A stretch of 64,000 bases of DNA from Dehalococcoidia bacterium. GTDB lineage: Bacteria > Chloroflexota > Dehalococcoidia > Lucifugimonadales > Lucifugimonadaceae. The position numbers and the translations under genes were made by a program. The notes beneath the pieces are model-generated. The model saw only the letters and a list, made by a program, of their open reading frames with translations, searched no databases and was not told the DNA's origin. Below are positions 8,684-19,144 of the stretch, piece after piece (within the stretch, counting starts at the first letter, position 1; the number at the start of each line of letters is the position of its first letter). Location of the stretch: assembly GCA_012959765.1 (NCBI GenBank), contig DUCO01000030.1:180504-244503 (forward strand). Direction: 5' to 3'.

Positions 8684-10834
8684 CTAAGCCGCTTGAGATT
8701 CGCTGCTGCTCGTCGCAAGAGACAGCTCGACACAAAAAGTCGAACCCTCTCCAAACTCACTGGATATCGTTATTGTCCTGCCATGCTCTTCGACAATCGA
8801 TTTCGAAAGGAATAGCCCCAAACCCGTGCCTTCACGAGCGAGAGCATCCGGATTCGATGATCGGAAATAGGGAGTGAAGAGTCTCGAAATATCTGCCTTA
8901 GAAATGCCCAGCCCGCGATCAGCTACGGATATTCTCACTCGCTCTTCGCAAGTATCGATAGCTATCACCACCCCGCGATCCACCGGCGAATACTTAAGAG
9001 CGTTGGTGATCAGGTTTGTAAAGACCTGTCCAAGCCGCGATGAGTCGCCAAAAATATTGCTCGCCTCGTCAAATCGCTCGAACTTAAGGCGATCTCGGCA
9101 ACTTCTGCCGAAATATCGTGCAACGTCTTGGCACTTGTGACATGCCCGGACTAGATCTTCATGATGGCGCCCAGATCCTGAATCAGCGTGGTCAACTGCG
9201 ATGCAGACTTCTCGATCGATCTAGCAAATGAACGCTGTTCGTCACCCAGATTATCTTCGTCTGAACGCAACATATTGGCGTATCCGATTATCACCGTAAG
9301 TGGAGTTTTAAACTCGTGTGCGACCTCTGCCAGAAACTGTGATTTGGACTCGCTCATGTCGGGTAATCGCTGATTACTGAGCCGCAGTTCGCCTTCGGTG
9401 CGTTCGATACTGTCCTGCATCTGCGCAAGATTCTCGTTATGCCCTACGAGCTGCCGTTGCAGTTCCTAGAGCGACTCAGCGCTACGCGCATTTTCTAACG
9501 CGGGCGGCAAGTGCTGACCTGCCCTGCTGACGAATTCAATATCATCTGTAGAAACACCGTTAAGGTCCCTGAACCCTATCCAAACCTGGGCGAGTATTTC
9601 GCCATCTTTACACAATGTCTGAACTATTACAGACTCCAGATTCGACTGGGTCAAAGCATCAGCAATCGGAGACTTTTCCTTCAGAATTTCGCACTCATCT
9701 ATTGCCCAAATCTTTGTGTGGTGCGATGAAAGAGGGTCCGCGTTTACTTCAACCATCGGTCGAATTTCATCGACATCAACCTTAGATCGACTCTGCCCTG
9801 CCAGCTGTTGAAGTTCCAGATGGCGTCCGCTTGGGCTGGCGACAAAAAATGCCAAAAAGTCGAAGCGCAGAACTCGAGTTAATTGTGATGTTGCGGCCTG
9901 AACAACTTCTTTCTTCTCAAGGTTTTCGTACACCACCACAGCAAACTCTTCAAACAGCGCTGTTGCTTCGTGCGGTTTGTTCAAATCTTGCCTGTAACGC
10001 AGCGCGCTTGAGCACCGGAACTATCAACGTGGCAATCGAACTAATAAATTGGCGTTCGCCAACAGTTGAATTCTGGTTGTTTCGAGACCAAACGCGCACA
10101 AACGCCATCGGCTTCGAATTGCTGCCAATAGATCTGTGCAGTATCTGGCGAGGTTGGTCTGGTACTGTGTCATCTACGGTCAGGGCTAATTCATTGTCGT
10201 ATGGATCCAGAGCCATTATTTCGGCGAGTCGATATGTCGATCCCACCATCGCCACTGTAGAACTTTCGCCCGAAACATAAGTGAGTTTTACCGTTACCCG
10301 ATCGAAATCTATTTGATAGATCGAAAGCCGATGGTAGTCAACGATTTGCGAGATAGCCTCTCCCGCCGCCACAAGTATCGATTCCGTAGTCAACAGCTTA
10401 CCAACATCGCTCGATAACGTCGAGAGAATCCGTGATTCACTGCTCATCTGATCAAGCTGGCGTATCGTGCTATCCGCACGTCGATTCGCGACAACTTTAG
10501 ACGTCTCCAGATACCTGCCATAGCCGACCATCAGCATTACAGATGTCATCATCGCCAGGTCGTACGGTGCACTACCGTGCAGTAGCCGTGTGAACGGAGC
10601 TACACCCGCGACAACGCCGAGTGTACTGATTCCAAAAATGGCCACCAGAACTCCGATTGCCCCACCACGCATCCCAAAAAGAATTGCCGTGAGCATGACC
10701 GGAACCATGACGAGATTCTCGGCTGGTGAAACGCGGAATTCTCCGACTGATAGGAATACAACAGCCCAAAGCAAATACGCCCCGGTTACAAGACCCAACC
10801 GGGGAAGGAATCGAGCATGAATCAAATTAAACAT
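8684..10834 (-). pseudogene. Membrane sensor histidine kinase, decayed
   Basis: Consecutive fragments make up one kinase: four to five membrane helices and a GAF-like domain (10834-9950), a second GAF domain (to about 9466), a coiled coil with the HisKA box VAHEFKTPL (about 9420-9151) and an HATPase domain with RGLGI and GTGLGL boxes (8983-8684). I see at least four lesions: a frameshift near 9990, TAG at 9466-9468 in the coiled coil, TAG at 9151-9153 after the dimerisation helices, and a frameshift near 9080-9095. Sequence on both sides of each lesion aligns with the expected domain when the frame is restored. The gene would have sensed an unknown signal and driven the receiver gene after it. 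Confidence 0.85.
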
Positions 10835-11137
10835 ATGTTCATCTAGCCCGGCACAGTAATTGCTGGCGGTCACTGCTCGAAACTCTGGCAGCGAGCGCGG
10901 TTATCTCAGCCACTACACTGAAGCCCCCGTTAAAAACCTATTTGTGAGAACCTGCATACGCATCGGTGTTCGCATTGGTTTACTTGCGGGATACACGGAT
11001 TATGCGCAAATGCCCCCTGGCCAACTGCATCACTGCTGGGTGGTAGTTATCCTTAATCGGCAAGATCTGCCAGTTTTTTCATCTGGCAGCGTATTCAGCG
11101 AACCCAACCGAGCTTCACCATTCCAGCAATTTTCAAA

Positions 11138-12901
11138 TTGAGCGATCACAGGCGAACCCGCAGTGTTCGTGCAGTTAACTTGCAACTACTTGGACTACTG
11201 CTCATCTCAGCAGCCGTACTCATGCAATGCTCCACGGCTGATCCCGAACCAACCTCGATTCCGATACAGCCCACGCCAACCCCAACTCCAACCCCAACTT
11301 CAACCCCCGGGCCCACCGCAACCCCGTTCGCAACGCCCACCGCCGTTCCATCGCCCACCGTCGCACCCCCGCCAGAAAACCTCGAACGTGGTGGCGTTCT
11401 CAATTTCGCAGTGCCCGAGGGCCCCCCTCACATGGACCCGCACCTAACCGTTTCATCGGGTTTACTGAGTTGGGGCGCCGGGCAGGCATATTCACGGCTG
11501 TTCAAATTTGAAGTCGACGCCGATAGCCAAAATACGACCGTGGTATGCGATCTATGCTCATCATGGCGCCAATCAGACCCGCTGACCTTCTCAATACAGA
11601 TTCGAACCGATGTCCAATGGCACAACTTCCCGCCCCTGAACGGCCGTCCCCTTACTGCGCAAGACGTTGTGTTCAGTCTGAAACGCCAGGCGAGCGCAAA
11701 CTATCCCAACGCAGCGCTGCTATCGAACATCGCCGAATTCACTGCGCTCGGTGATCACGAAGTAGTTATTCGGCTTAAATCTCCCGACTCAGAAACGCTC
11801 GAAAAACTAGCCGATTCTCACTCCCGAATCGTGGCCCCAGAAGCTGTCGAAGTTAACGGCGATCTTCGACGTGGACCAACAGTCGGTACCGGACCCTGGA
11901 TGGTTTCTGAGGCTGCAGGCGACGTAACTCGACTGATCGTCAACCCCGACTATTACAACGACGACCTGCCCTATCTCGATGGTCTGGACATTCAGGTAAT
12001 TCCGAGCGTGGCAACACGAGCAGCGGGCATGAGGACGAAGGTTATTGATCTGGCACAGGTCAATTTCGACGATGTCGCCAGCGCCAGAGAACGGTTCGAA
12101 GAAATCGATTGGATAGGCATCGAAAATCCGGCTGCCGGTGTAGAAATCATGATGAACACCACTCGCAGTCCGATGGATAAGCAGGCTGTCCGGACAGCGA
12201 TGATGTTCACCTGGGATGCCGGAGACGCCATTCCAATGATTCCGGGAGGTGGTGAGATGTTCGAACGCGGTAATTCTTTGTACGGCGTCAGCCTTGGATT
12301 GCCGATAATAAATTCAGATTGGCTGCTCTCATCAAGCTACTATCCGCCCCGTTTCAACAAAACATCGCTGGCCAATTCAAGCCTCGTTTCAGCCGAACTC
12401 AAATCAACCGACAACATCATCATTAAAGTTGGCGAGTACGGCCAGCAGTACATCGATCAAGCGAACGCCATGGCCGAAGGGCTCGCTTCAGTAGGAATCC
12501 GAGCCGAAGTCGAACGAATATCAACTCGCAAATTCGGAGACGAAGTCTGGATCGGCGGCGACTACGACATCGCCGTGGGATCACCCCCACCGATATCGAG
12601 CACAACCGGATACCTCTTCTCGGTGCACCATTCAGACGGCCCGTGGAACACGACCGTGTACTCCGACCCCGAACTGGACCGACTCATCGAAGCTCAGGCG
12701 CAGGAATACGACTCGGCAAAACGTGGACAACTGTTACTAGAAATCCAGCACCGAATACTCACAGGTTCACACCGGTTCATCACCTCAACCCGAACGACAT
12801 ACTGGATGTTCTGGGACTACGTAAACGAATTCAATCCATTCACCCCGCGAGGCGACACGGACTTCCTGACCAGAGTGTGGATGAGCAGTCGCGAGAGCTA
12901 A
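11138..12901 (+). CDS. ABC transporter substrate-binding lipoprotein, family 5 (peptide/nickel type)
   Basis: The 587-residue product has a basic N terminus, a hydrophobic run ending in the lipobox LMQC, a long Thr-Pro linker (residues 36-80) and then the SBP family 5 fold: GGVLNFAVPEGPPHMDPH, LTFSIQIRTDVQWHN, LTAQDVVFSLKR and a C-terminal RGQLLLEIQHRI segment. Such proteins capture oligopeptides or other solutes for an ABC importer at the cell surface. No permease or ATPase gene is adjacent, so the partner must be elsewhere. The TTG start at 11138 has no clear ribosome binding site and is uncertain. Its last codon overlaps the end of the convergent sufU gene by four bases. The 264-bp gap before it shows no gene. 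Confidence 0.85.
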   Translation: MSDHRRTRSVRAVNLQLLGLLLISAAVLMQCSTADPEPTSIPIQPTPTPTPTPTSTPGPTATPFATPTAVPSPTVAPPPENLERGGVLNFAVPEGPPHMDPHLTVSSGLLSWGAGQAYSRLFKFEVDADSQNTTVVCDLCSSWRQSDPLTFSIQIRTDVQWHNFPPLNGRPLTAQDVVFSLKRQASANYPNAALLSNIAEFTALGDHEVVIRLKSPDSETLEKLADSHSRIVAPEAVEVNGDLRRGPTVGTGPWMVSEAAGDVTRLIVNPDYYNDDLPYLDGLDIQVIPSVATRAAGMRTKVIDLAQVNFDDVASARERFEEIDWIGIENPAAGVEIMMNTTRSPMDKQAVRTAMMFTWDAGDAIPMIPGGGEMFERGNSLYGVSLGLPIINSDWLLSSSYYPPRFNKTSLANSSLVSAELKSTDNIIIKVGEYGQQYIDQANAMAEGLASVGIRAEVERISTRKFGDEVWIGGDYDIAVGSPPPISSTTGYLFSVHHSDGPWNTTVYSDPELDRLIEAQAQEYDSAKRGQLLLEIQHRILTGSHRFITSTRTTYWMFWDYVNEFNPFTPRGDTDFLTRVWMSSRES

Positions 12902-13368
12902 ACGCCCTCGGCACCAAGATGCTCGGTCAAAGCGTCGTCCAACCCGACCCAGCTCAGCAGTGCGCACTTGATTCGCACCGGGAACTTGCGAACACCTTCG
13001 AGCGCCTCGATATCGCCAAGAACATCTCGCTCTTCTTCGGTCACATCTTCGCCCTTCAGCAACCGTCGAATCGAATCGACCGCAGCATGAACCTCGTTTG
13101 AAGATTTACCCTCAACAAGCTCGGCAAGCAGCGAAGCAGAAGCCTGGCTAATCGCACAACCCCGGCCGGTGATTCCGACCTTAGCCACGGCACCATCGTC
13201 AACTTTTAGCTGAATGTGAAACTCATCACCACAGAACGGATTATTGACCTCGAGGTCGATATCAGGCGAATCGACAGGAACCGTGTTTCGCGGGCTGCGA
13301 TAGTGATCAAGAATGATCGCCTCGTACAGCTCGTTCATGTCGTCGAGACCAGACATGCCACCTGTCAT
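12898..13368 (-). CDS. sufU: SufU-type Fe-S scaffold / sulfur acceptor
   Basis: The 156-residue protein is of the IscU/SufU group, with its three cysteines in NNPFCGDE, GRGCAIS and RIKCALL and the insert between the second and third cysteine that marks SufU. In Gram-positive-type SUF systems this protein accepts persulfide sulfur from SufS through a zinc-bound cysteine. It is the last gene of the suf operon, and its ATG overlaps the sufS stop by four bases (ATGA), so the two are translationally coupled as expected for partners. Confidence 0.93.
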   Translation of the reverse strand: MTGGMSGLDDMNELYEAIILDHYRSPRNTVPVDSPDIDLEVNNPFCGDEFHIQLKVDDGAVAKVGITGRGCAISQASASLLAELVEGKSSNEVHAAVDSIRRLLKGEDVTEEERDVLGDIEALEGVRKFPVRIKCALLSWVGLDDALTEHLGAEGV

Positions 13369-14618
13369 CGGCTGAAATATCCTTCGGTTTCACTAATCCC
13401 GTTGATCAAAGCGTCAATCTCGGATTTCGTGTTGTAAATATAAAAGCTCGCCCGCGCCGCCGCCACAACATCGAAGCTGCGAACCAGCGGCATAGCGCAG
13501 TGGTGCCCCGTGCGAATCGCAATGCCCTGCTGATCCAAAGCCGTTCCCAGATCGTGCGGATGAATCGTGTCGTGAATGAACGAAATCACCCCACCTCGAA
13601 GCGCCGGATCCTGCGGACCCAGCACGCGAACATTGTCCAGTGAAAGTATCTGCTCCATGGCGTAAGCCGTGAGCTCCTGCTCGTGCGCCCAAACATTGTC
13701 CATGCCGAGATCTACCAGATAGTCAACCGCCGCCCCCGTTGCGATCGCATCAGCAATGTTCGGAGTACCAGCCTCAAACTTGTAAGGCAGGTCGTTCCAA
13801 GTGGCATCCTCGTAGGTCACTTCCAGAATCATGTCGCCACCAAACATAAAAGGTGGCATAGCTTCAAGAAGATCGTATTTACCGTACAAAACGCCTATGC
13901 CCGTTGGGCCAAGCATCTTGTGCGCCGAGAAGCAAAGGAAATCAGCGTCAAGCTCCTGCACGTCAACCGCCATATGAGGAACACTCTGCGCAGCATCGAC
14001 AAGAATCACGCCTCCAACGGCGTGAACTTTTTCAGCAAGCATGGCGACAGGGTTGATCGTCCCAAGCACGTTCGACATGTGCGTTACGGCGACGAGCTTA
14101 GTGCGAGAATCGATAATCGAATCGACGTCTGAAACGTCCAGCAATCCATCTTCGCCAGCCGCCAGATACCGCAGTTCAGTGTTTTTCTTCGCCGCAAGCT
14201 GCTGCCATGGAACGATGTTCGAGTGGTGCTCCATCGCAGTGATAACGATGTTATCGCCCTCGCCGACGTTCACATCAGCCCACGTAGCCGCCACGAGGTT
14301 CAACGATTCACTGGTGTTGCGAGTCCAAATAGCTTCCTCAGGCCGCGGTGCATTGATGAACTTTGCGACCTTCGTACGAGCCAGCTCATAGCCGTCGGTC
14401 GCTTCAATCGAAAGAGTATGAACACCCCGGTGCACGTTGGCGTTAGTCTGCTCGTAGTAGTCCGTTAAAGCCTTGATGACTTGCTTAGGCTTTTGCGAAG
14501 TTGCGGCGTTATCAAAATACACCAGCTCCTGCCCGTTTATCTTGCGAGACAGAATTGGAAAATCGGCACGAATAGCATCGACATCAAAGGCACGGGTTCC
14601 AGCTTCGGTCATGCTCAT
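13365..14618 (-). CDS. sufS: Cysteine desulfurase SufS
   Basis: The 417-residue PLP enzyme removes sulfur from cysteine for Fe-S assembly. It shows the type II desulfurase features: MEHHSNIVPW near residue 125, the PLP lysine in CFSAHKMLGPTGIGVLYG, and the active-site cysteine in IRTGHHCAMPL near residue 365. The start overlaps the sufD stop by four bases. Length and motifs are standard, and the position between sufD and sufU is the usual SUF order. Confidence 0.95.
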   Translation of the reverse strand: MSMTEAGTRAFDVDAIRADFPILSRKINGQELVYFDNAATSQKPKQVIKALTDYYEQTNANVHRGVHTLSIEATDGYELARTKVAKFINAPRPEEAIWTRNTSESLNLVAATWADVNVGEGDNIVITAMEHHSNIVPWQQLAAKKNTELRYLAAGEDGLLDVSDVDSIIDSRTKLVAVTHMSNVLGTINPVAMLAEKVHAVGGVILVDAAQSVPHMAVDVQELDADFLCFSAHKMLGPTGIGVLYGKYDLLEAMPPFMFGGDMILEVTYEDATWNDLPYKFEAGTPNIADAIATGAAVDYLVDLGMDNVWAHEQELTAYAMEQILSLDNVRVLGPQDPALRGGVISFIHDTIHPHDLGTALDQQGIAIRTGHHCAMPLVRSFDVVAAARASFYIYNTKSEIDALINGISETEGYFSR

Positions 14619-15967
14619 GCCGTTCCCAACGCGTCAGACTCGGCAAGCAACACCGGAATTCGTTCGTCGGTTACCCGCTCCACGAATTCGTAAAGCGCTT
14701 TCGGCTTAAACTCATCGAGCATTTCCGCAGCGAATCCACGGATGAGAATCGCTTTCGCAGCCTCCTCATCCACACCACGAGACTGCAAATAAAACAGCGT
14801 GTCTCGATCGACGTGACCCGCCGTAGCACCGTGCGCAGCAGTCACATCGTCGGCGTAGATTTCAAGCGAAGGCTTTGCGTCGATCTCGGCTCCACGAGAA
14901 AGCAACAAATTTAAGTCTTTCTGAGTTGCGTCAGATTTCTGGGCATCACGCTCAACAACCACTTTTCCGCTAAACACAGCGTGTGATTTACCAGAAAGAA
15001 TGCCCTTGTAGAACTGCTTCGACGTACAGTGCGGCTTGGCGTGCGTCGTGCTGATCTCTTGATCCTGCTGTTGCGTCCCGCTGGTCATGTACAAACCGTG
15101 CAACGTGCAGCTCGCTCCCGGTGCATCAAGCTGCGTGTGAATATCGTTTCGAGCAATCACCGCACCAACCGCGAATGTCGTCGAGTTGAAGCTTGAATCG
15201 TCCAGCTGATGAACTCGAATTGTCCCCAGATGATACGAAAGTTCGTTCTCCATCTGCACTCGATAATGTCGAACGGTGGCACCGGGCTTGGCGAACACTT
15301 CGACAACCGGCAACGAAAGCTGTGCAGACTCAGCAAGGTTGATGTGGGTCTCGATAATGACAGCCAGAGTGTTGGCCCCGGCGTCGACCAAAAGTCGAGG
15401 ATACGATGCCCGGCTCCCAGAAGCGTTTGAAGTAACAAATACAACGTGAATCGGTGTTGCCGGATCAGCGTCGTCGGCAATCGCAACGTAAGCACCATCG
15501 TCAACAAATGCCGTGCTCAGTGCGGTGAACGCGTACTCCTCGCGACCGGCAAGACTCGCCAGCTGCGTTTCGATATCACCTGTGCCCGAAGAAATAGCTT
15601 CAGCAAGGCTTCCCGCGGTTAGCCCCGCCGTTCCCTGCAGATTAGAAAGTTCGGCGCTGAACACCCCATCGACAACAACCACGGTGTCCCATGCGTCATC
15701 CCACGGACCCGCCGCTTTGATCTCGTCGAGCGAAACCGATCCGCCAATGCCGTGCTCAAAGTCAAGCGCAGCCAGCGGTCGAAGATCGGTGTACTTCCAC
15801 AGCTCGTTGCCACGTCGTTTTACGGGAATGCCAAGCTCAGAAAAAGTCGCCCATGCCTGACTCCGAACAGCCTTCAGCCACTCAGGCGCATCGGAGTTCG
15901 CCTCAGCAAACGAAGCGAACGCCTCAGAATATTTACCAACTGCCGCCGGCAGCGTTGCGGTTGTCAT
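14615..15967 (-). CDS. sufD: Fe-S assembly protein SufD
   Basis: The 450-residue protein has the SufB/SufD beta-helix core, ending in the family signature region GAEIDAKPSLEIYADDVTAAHGATAG and a C-terminal helical part (YLQSRGVDEEAAKAILIRGFAAE). SufD pairs with SufB and the SufC ATPase in the scaffold complex in the cytoplasm. The gene starts two bases from the sufC stop and overlaps sufS. The N-terminal 100 residues are the variable helical region common to SufD. Confidence 0.94.
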   Translation of the reverse strand: MTTATLPAAVGKYSEAFASFAEANSDAPEWLKAVRSQAWATFSELGIPVKRRGNELWKYTDLRPLAALDFEHGIGGSVSLDEIKAAGPWDDAWDTVVVVDGVFSAELSNLQGTAGLTAGSLAEAISSGTGDIETQLASLAGREEYAFTALSTAFVDDGAYVAIADDADPATPIHVVFVTSNASGSRASYPRLLVDAGANTLAVIIETHINLAESAQLSLPVVEVFAKPGATVRHYRVQMENELSYHLGTIRVHQLDDSSFNSTTFAVGAVIARNDIHTQLDAPGASCTLHGLYMTSGTQQQDQEISTTHAKPHCTSKQFYKGILSGKSHAVFSGKVVVERDAQKSDATQKDLNLLLSRGAEIDAKPSLEIYADDVTAAHGATAGHVDRDTLFYLQSRGVDEEAAKAILIRGFAAEMLDEFKPKALYEFVERVTDERIPVLLAESDALGTA

Positions 15968-15969
15968 TG

Positions 15970-16737
15970 TTAGGCGTTCACTTCGGCTTCAGCCATGTAC
16001 TGCTTGTAGCCGTCTTTCTCAACTTCCAACGCCAGCTCAGGTCCGCCTGTTTTGACAATCTTGCCCTTGACCAGAATGTGAACCACGTCAGGAGTGATGT
16101 AGTTCAGCAACCGCTGGTAATGAGTAACCACAACGAACGATCGCTCTGGCGAACGCATCGAGTTAACCCCTTCAGCAACGATTCGCAGTGCATCGACATC
16201 AAGACCAGAGTCGGTCTCGTCAAGAATGGCCAAAGACGGCTGCAGCACTTCAAGCTGAAGCATTTCGTTGCGCTTCTTCTCACCACCCGAGAAACCCTCG
16301 TTCAGCGATCGCTTCACCAAATTCGGGTTGATCCCAACAGCCTCGATCTTCTCGTCGAAAAGCTTCGAGAAGTTACGAACACTCATCTTGTCTTCGCCAT
16401 TAGCGTCGGCCTTAGAATCCAGCGCCGCCTTCAGAAACTGCCACGGTCGAACCCCGGGAATCTCTGCCGGGTACTGGAAGGCAAGGAACATGCCCAGATG
16501 CGCACGCTGATCGGGTCGCAGTTTCAAAATCGAATTGCCGTCGATCAGAACATCGCCCTCAGTAACGACGTAGTCGAAGCGACCCATCAACACGTTCGCA
16601 AGTGTGCTCTTGCCAGAACCGTTGGGACCCATGATGGCGTGCACTTCGCCCTTGCCAACTTTCAGGTCGATTCCCTTAAGAATCTCCGAATCGTCGATGT
16701 CCAAAACGGACGCGTGCAGGTTTTTTATCTCAAGCAT
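15970..16737 (-). CDS. sufC: SUF ABC-type ATPase SufC
   Basis: The 255-residue ATPase has Walker A GPNGSGKST near residue 38, the ABC signature FSGGEKKRNE and Walker B LAILDETDSGLD. The ETDSGLD form is typical of SufC rather than transporter ATPases. It drives conformational change of SufB-SufD during cluster assembly. It lies between sufB (74-bp gap) and sufD (2-bp gap). Confidence 0.95.
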   Translation of the reverse strand: MLEIKNLHASVLDIDDSEILKGIDLKVGKGEVHAIMGPNGSGKSTLANVLMGRFDYVVTEGDVLIDGNSILKLRPDQRAHLGMFLAFQYPAEIPGVRPWQFLKAALDSKADANGEDKMSVRNFSKLFDEKIEAVGINPNLVKRSLNEGFSGGEKKRNEMLQLEVLQPSLAILDETDSGLDVDALRIVAEGVNSMRSPERSFVVVTHYQRLLNYITPDVVHILVKGKIVKTGGPELALEVEKDGYKQYMAEAEVNA

Positions 16738-16811
16738 TTTTTGTATTACTTACCGGATGAATCTGTGTTCGTGTTGTTAGTACTGATCGAAAAGAAAATG
16801 TGCCTGGGCAC

Positions 16812-18275
16812 CTACCCGACTGCGCCTTCGAGCGAAACTTTCAGCAGTTGAGCGGCTTCAAGAGCGAACTCGAAAGGAAGCTCTTTGAAAACCTCACGGC
16901 TCCACCCCGTAATGATCATGTGGTGCGCTTCCTCTTCGGAAAGCCCCCGTGCCATCAGGTAGAAAAGCTGTTCATCACTAACCTTCGAAGTCGAAGCCTC
17001 GTGCTCAAGCCGAGCAGTAGGATTCCGCACCTCGATGTAAGGAACAGTATGCGCACCGCACTGATCACCAATCAGCAGCGAGTCGCACTGCGTGTGGTTC
17101 ACAGCGTTCTCGGCACCCGGCATGATCAACACCTGGCCCCGATACGTGTTGTTGCCCTTACCGGCAGAAATACCCTTCGACACGATTGTCGACTTGGTGT
17201 TTTTGCCGATGTGAATCATCTTCGTGCCGGTATCGGCCTGCTGGTGATTATTCGTCAGCGCAACCGAGAAAAACTCTCCCACCGAGTTGTCACCCTTAAG
17301 AATCACGCTCGGGTACTTCCACGTAATCGCAGATCCAGTTTCAACCTGCGTCCATGAAATCTTGGCGTTCTTATCTGCACGACCCCGCTTCGTAACGAAG
17401 TTGTAAACGCCGCCTTCACCGTCTTTGGTTCCGGGGAACCAGTTCTGGATAGTCGAGTACTTGATCTCAGAATCGTCCAGCGCAATCAGCTCAACAGTAG
17501 CGGCGTGAAGCTGACTGCTCTTTCGAAACGGTGCAGTACAGCCTTCAAGATATGAAACATATGCACCCTCGTCAGCAATGATCAAAGTGCGTTCGAACTG
17601 ACCCGATCCTTCGGTATTGATCCGGAAGTACGTCATCAGCTCGATCGGGCAGCGAACCCCGGGCGGAATGTAAACAAACGATCCGTCGGTGAACACAGCC
17701 GCATTCAGCGAAGCAAAGAAGTTGTCGGTGTAGGGAACAACCGTACCGAGATACTTCTTTACAAGATCAGGGTGGTTCTTCACTGCGTTACCGAACGAAC
17801 AGAAGATAATTCCCAACTCACCGAGCTGCTTTTCCATCGTGGTTGCAACAGATACGGAGTCGAACACGGCGTCAACGGCAACTCCAGCAAGAGCAGCCCG
17901 CTCCTGAAGCGGAATCCCGAGTTTCTCGAACGTTTCGAGCATCTCCGGGTCGACATCATCGAGGCTCTTGGGAGCTTCATTCATGCCCTTGGGAGCAGCG
18001 TAGTAGTAGATGTCCTGATAGTCGATTCCCGGGTAGTCGATCATCGACCAGGTCGGCTCGGCCTCAGCCTCGGCAAGCTTCACCCAGTGGCGGTACGCCT
18101 TCAGCCGCCACTCAAGCAGCCACTCAGGTTCACCCTTCTTCGAAGAAATCAGCCTGACGATGTCTTCACTCAGCCCTTTAGGAGCCAGATCGGTCTCTAC
18201 ATCAGTTACGAATCCCCACTTGTATTCCCTACCTGAAAGGTCGGATTCGCGTGAGATCGTGTTCTGGTTGGTCAA
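16812..18275 (-). CDS. sufB: Fe-S assembly protein SufB
   Basis: The core is standard Suf[27 protein letters not shown] near the N terminus, [15 protein letters not shown], the cluster-region [22 protein letters not shown], and the C-terminal [21 protein letters not shown] start it at TTG 18275, giving 487 residues, because ACGGAG lies seven bases upstream and the product then has the usual SufB length. The open frame extends another 46 codons upstream to 18413, but that stretch contains what looks like the operon promoter and a palindromic operator. SufB is the scaffold on which clusters form. Confidence 0.93.
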   Translation of the reverse strand: MTNQNTISRESDLSGREYKWGFVTDVETDLAPKGLSEDIVRLISSKKGEPEWLLEWRLKAYRHWVKLAEAEAEPTWSMIDYPGIDYQDIYYYAAPKGMNEAPKSLDDVDPEMLETFEKLGIPLQERAALAGVAVDAVFDSVSVATTMEKQLGELGIIFCSFGNAVKNHPDLVKKYLGTVVPYTDNFFASLNAAVFTDGSFVYIPPGVRCPIELMTYFRINTEGSGQFERTLIIADEGAYVSYLEGCTAPFRKSSQLHAATVELIALDDSEIKYSTIQNWFPGTKDGEGGVYNFVTKRGRADKNAKISWTQVETGSAITWKYPSVILKGDNSVGEFFSVALTNNHQQADTGTKMIHIGKNTKSTIVSKGISAGKGNNTYRGQVLIMPGAENAVNHTQCDSLLIGDQCGAHTVPYIEVRNPTARLEHEASTSKVSDEQLFYLMARGLSEEEAHHMIITGWSREVFKELPFEFALEAAQLLKVSLEGAVG

Positions 18276-18358
18276 TAAGTAGCTCCGTGACGGGTGATCT
18301 GTGGTAAAAAAATATGGTGCGAGATCACTGATATTGAACTCAAATGGCGCAAAAACGT

Positions 18359-18383
18359 ATACCTGACCCATTCGGTCAGGTAT
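18359..18383. promoter_or_regulatory. Palindromic operator before sufB
   Basis: A perfect inverted repeat of 10-bp arms (ATACCTGACC / GGTCAGGTAT) with a 5-bp spacer lies 84 bp before the sufB start. It directly follows the putative -10 box, so a bound protein would block transcription start. The shape resembles operators of Rrf2-family Fe-S regulators (IscR/SufR), but no Rrf2 gene is in this window, so the regulator is inferred. Confidence 0.65.
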
Positions 18384-18384
18384 T

Positions 18385-18413
18385 AGTTTAAAACCCATGC
18401 CGTATAGCGTCAA
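18385..18413 (-). promoter_or_regulatory. Putative sigma70-type promoter of the suf operon
   Basis: TTGACG (18413-18408) and TAAACT (18390-18385) are separated by exactly 17 bp. The palindromic operator begins two bases after the -10 box. This placement supports a sufB start downstream rather than at the first in-frame TTG, which is itself part of the -35 box. Confidence 0.6.
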
Positions 18414-18614
18414 CGAATTTCGTAACTGCGAAGTGAAGTTGGTGTAGGTGCGAATTGACCCGACTTTATGTGCGAAAAAGCGTGTTTGAACCAGCGAAAG
18501 CGATTTTGAATGAAAAACTGAACGGAAAAAGACCCGTATCTGGACGCTAAATCCCGATGCGAGTTTTCAAGTAATCTAGTTCAGGTGTCTTCCACCCAAA
18601 TCAAGACCTGGTCT

Positions 18615-18914
18615 TTAGCCCTTACTCTCCACGATAATCGCCCGAATCTCAGTGTCGCCAATATTGGTCACCTGATGTGTCCATCCCTCGTGCAACATCG
18701 TCGCCCCATCCGGAAGTTCCATCTCCATTTGCTCGCCATCCACCGTGACTCTGGCCTTGCCACCAGTGATGAAATAAACGGCCTCATCTGGGTGTGAATG
18801 CAAGTTGTCCGACTCCCCTGGAGGAACGATCATCTCGAGCATGCGAACATTCTCGTTCTCCTCCAAAACCTTGTAATTGTTAGGAGAGCTCTCAACTGGG
18901 TCGATGTATGTCAT
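18615..18914 (-). CDS. Small cupin-domain protein
   Basis: This 99-residue single cupin has motif 1 HSHPDEAVYFITGGKARVTVDG, with two His and a Glu as likely metal ligands, and motif 2 around EGWTHQVTNIGD carrying the last His. ATG 18914 has AGAGGA eleven bases upstream; longer in-frame starts give a Trp/Arg-rich extension without family resemblance. It stands alone between the suf promoter and gatB, which is divergent. Such small cupins bind metal or small ligands in the cytoplasm; the role is not known. Confidence 0.8.
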   Translation of the reverse strand: MTYIDPVESSPNNYKVLEENENVRMLEMIVPPGESDNLHSHPDEAVYFITGGKARVTVDGEQMEMELPDGATMLHEGWTHQVTNIGDTEIRAIIVESKG

Positions 18915-19144
18915 GTTCCGGTCCTCTTTTGGTTTCTCGTGTTGCGGTGAAAATGTAGTTGAACGTGGCAAGCCGGTGCTATATTCAAATCCCCGCCATC
19001 GCCTGTTTGATTCAGGCAAACTTAAAACGATTCATTCCATACGGTGCGACTCGTGGATAAACTAAACGCTCGGTAATTTGAACGATCTCCCGTATCGAAA
19101 ATTAATAACGTGGCCTGGCCACAGAAAACCCGGCCTAGCCGGCG

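Noticed and set aside
8358..9468. Reading of TAG as an amino acid in the kinase
   Set aside because: Frameshifts accompany the TAGs and many intact genes here end with TAG, for example PxpA and SufU.
15853..16851. 332-codon plus-strand frame antisense to sufC
   Set aside because: Shadow of sufC and sufD; no domain resemblance.
18980..19020. tRNA-like 3' half (TTCAAATCCCCGCC)
   Set aside because: The T-stem has no 5' partner and no acceptor strand or anticodon arm is found within 75 bases upstream; at most a chance match or relic.
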